Source: an uncultured Helicobacter sp. (GTDB taxonomy: Bacteria > Campylobacterota > Campylobacteria > Campylobacterales > Helicobacteraceae). From it: a stretch of 6,331 nucleotides of DNA. The stretch spans positions 1 to 6,331 of the forward strand of contig CALVAF010000156.1 in NCBI GenBank assembly GCA_944325475.1, written 5' to 3'. Position 1 is the stretch's first letter, and each line of letters opens with the position of its first letter. The translations under genes were made by a program, and so were the position numbers. Below are positions 5,196 to 6,331 of the stretch, in pieces. Below the pieces are notes generated by a model, which saw only the letters and a list, made by a program, of their open reading frames with translations, made no database searches and was not told the origin of the DNA.

Positions 5196-6331
5196 TCAGA
5201 CCATCGTTGCTCCTGCAACCACCTATGGAAAATCCTCACTTAATATCATCAGATTAAGCGGAGAAGATTCCCTTGCTATTGCCTCTAAGCTTGCTAGGAC
5301 AGATTTAAGCCTTCTTAAAGTGCGCCATGCCAAACTCACCAAAATCTATTTTGAAAATGGTGAATTGCTTGATGAATGTATCATGATTTATTTCAAAGCT
5401 CCACATAGCTACACCACTGAAGATGTGGTGGAATTCCAATGCCATGGTGGGACTTTCATTGCCCAAAGCATTTTAGAGGAATGCCTAAAGCTTGGTGCAA
5501 GACTAGCCAAACCGGGTGAATTCACTAAACGTGCTTTTTTAGGCGGCAGAATCGATCTAAGCCAAGCCCAAGCTATTGCCAAACTCATCAAATCTTCCAA
5601 TGCTAGCGCCCATAAAATGCTTATGCGGCATTTAAGTGGTGAAATGCAAGATTTTTGTGAAAACTTACGTAAAGACCTCCTAACCCTTCTAGCCCATAGC
5701 GAAGTGCTTATTGACTATGCTGAGGAGGAATTACCCAAAGATTTGCTAGATAGCCTACAAAACAAGCTTGATTCTATCCTAAAAACCCTCCAAAGCCTCC
5801 TTGAACAATCTATGCAAAAAAAATCCCTTTTTGAAGGCTACAAACTCTGCATTATCGGCAAACCCAATGTCGGCAAAAGCTCTCTGCTAAATGCCCTTTT
5901 GCACGAGGAACGCGCGATTGTTAGCGACATTGCTGGAACAACACGCGATAGCATTGAAGAAAATTTGACTTTAGGGGGGCATTTACTACGCCTTATCGAC
6001 ACTGCTGGAATCCGCCAAAGTCAAGACATTATCGAAACTAAAGGTATCAAACGCAGTCTCCAAAAAGCCCAACAAAGCGATCTTTTAATTGCCCTTTTTG
6101 ATAGCAGCCGCCCCTTAGAATCAGAAGATTTAGAGATTATCAAGATTCTAAAAACCTATCAAGATTCTAAAAAAATCATTGTTTTACTAAACAAAACCGA
6201 CTTACAAAGCCGCTTTGACACCTCGATTCTAGCCCCTTTTAACCCACTTCATCTCTGCCTTAAAGAGAATTTAGCCTCTAGCAATTCTTCCTTATCGCTT
6301 TTTAAAAGCCACCTCATCTCACTTCTAAACT
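5179..6331 (+). CDS. mnmE: tRNA uridine-5-carboxymethylaminomethyl GTPase MnmE, N-terminal part (runs off the right edge)
   Basis: MnmE (TrmE, ThdF), together with MnmG, modifies the wobble uridine of certain tRNAs using a tetrahydrofolate one-carbon donor and GTP hydrolysis. There are 384 complete codons without a stop; family members are about 450-460 aa, so roughly 70-80 residues are missing, including the C-terminal CIGK motif with its essential cysteine. The N-terminal folate-binding domain begins with TIVAPAT at 8-14 and holds SYTTEDVVEFQCHGG at 77-91 and PGEFTKRAFLGGRIDL at 112-127. The GTPase domain inserted in the helical domain shows G1 GKPNVGKSS at 227-235 (N230 is the potassium-coordinating position), G2 GTTRD at 253-257, G3 DTAG at 274-277 and G4 NKTD at 338-341. 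The ATG at 5179 fits the family N-terminus. No strong ribosome binding site is close by (AAGGGGAG at 5155-5162 is too far), so coupling to jag translation, with a 17-base overlap, seems likely. Confidence 0.97.
   Translation, partial: MNSNINQTIVAPATTYGKSSLNIIRLSGEDSLAIASKLARTDLSLLKVRHAKLTKIYFENGELLDECIMIYFKAPHSYTTEDVVEFQCHGGTFIAQSILEECLKLGARLAKPGEFTKRAFLGGRIDLSQAQAIAKLIKSSNASAHKMLMRHLSGEMQDFCENLRKDLLTLLAHSEVLIDYAEEELPKDLLDSLQNKLDSILKTLQSLLEQSMQKKSLFEGYKLCIIGKPNVGKSSLLNALLHEERAIVSDIAGTTRDSIEENLTLGGHLLRLIDTAGIRQSQDIIETKGIKRSLQKAQQSDLLIALFDSSRPLESEDLEIIKILKTYQDSKKIIVLLNKTDLQSRFDTSILAPFNPLHLCLKENLASSNSSLSLFKSHLISLLN

Noticed and set aside
5974..5979. Run of six G in mnmE as a phase-variable tract
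   Set aside because: Slippage tracts in this group are usually eight or more G. This run is short, in an essential-type gene, and the frame is intact on both sides.

Overview
The window looks like ordinary chromosomal DNA from a member of the Campylobacterota, most likely Helicobacter or a close relative. Three things suggest this: A/T-rich DNA with short A/T-rich intergenic gaps; the gene order rpmH-rnpA-yidD-yidC-jag-mnmE, which I recall from Helicobacter pylori (about HP1447 to HP1452); and family variants that fit that group, namely a YidD with a long C-terminal tail ending in a WLVP segment and a jag product with a degenerate R3H motif. The species cannot be named from this sequence alone.

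Left part (1-500): the 5' portion of uppP (undecaprenyl-diphosphate phosphatase) runs leftwards off the window. It is separated by a divergent promoter region of about 150 bases from a rightward biotin carboxylase gene (501-1922). That protein is a stand-alone ATP-dependent biotin carboxylase. Its sequence is closer to the A subunit of two-subunit pyruvate carboxylase (PycA) than to AccC of acetyl-CoA carboxylase, but no biotin carrier or carboxyltransferase gene lies beside it.

Middle and right (1997-6331): after a 74-base gap with a likely promoter comes a tightly packed cluster. It encodes ribosomal protein L34 (rpmH, 44 aa), the protein part of RNase P (rnpA), the membrane-insertion accessory factor YidD, the insertase YidC (540 aa), the RNA-binding Jag/KhpB protein, and the 5' 384 codons of the tRNA-modifying GTPase MnmE, which is cut by the window edge. 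From rnpA onward every junction overlaps (7, 1, 4 and 17 bases), so the genes are probably co-transcribed and translationally coupled. The set joins ribosome and tRNA maturation (L34, RNase P, MnmE) with membrane protein insertion (YidD, YidC) and RNA binding (Jag).

No mobile elements, CRISPR arrays, tRNA or rRNA genes, or foreign-looking segments were seen. I find no undescribed multi-gene system here. The points worth a second look are small: the PycA/AccC assignment, the extended YidD tail, the Jag protein lacking the R3H arginine, the rnpA start codon, and the overlap architecture.
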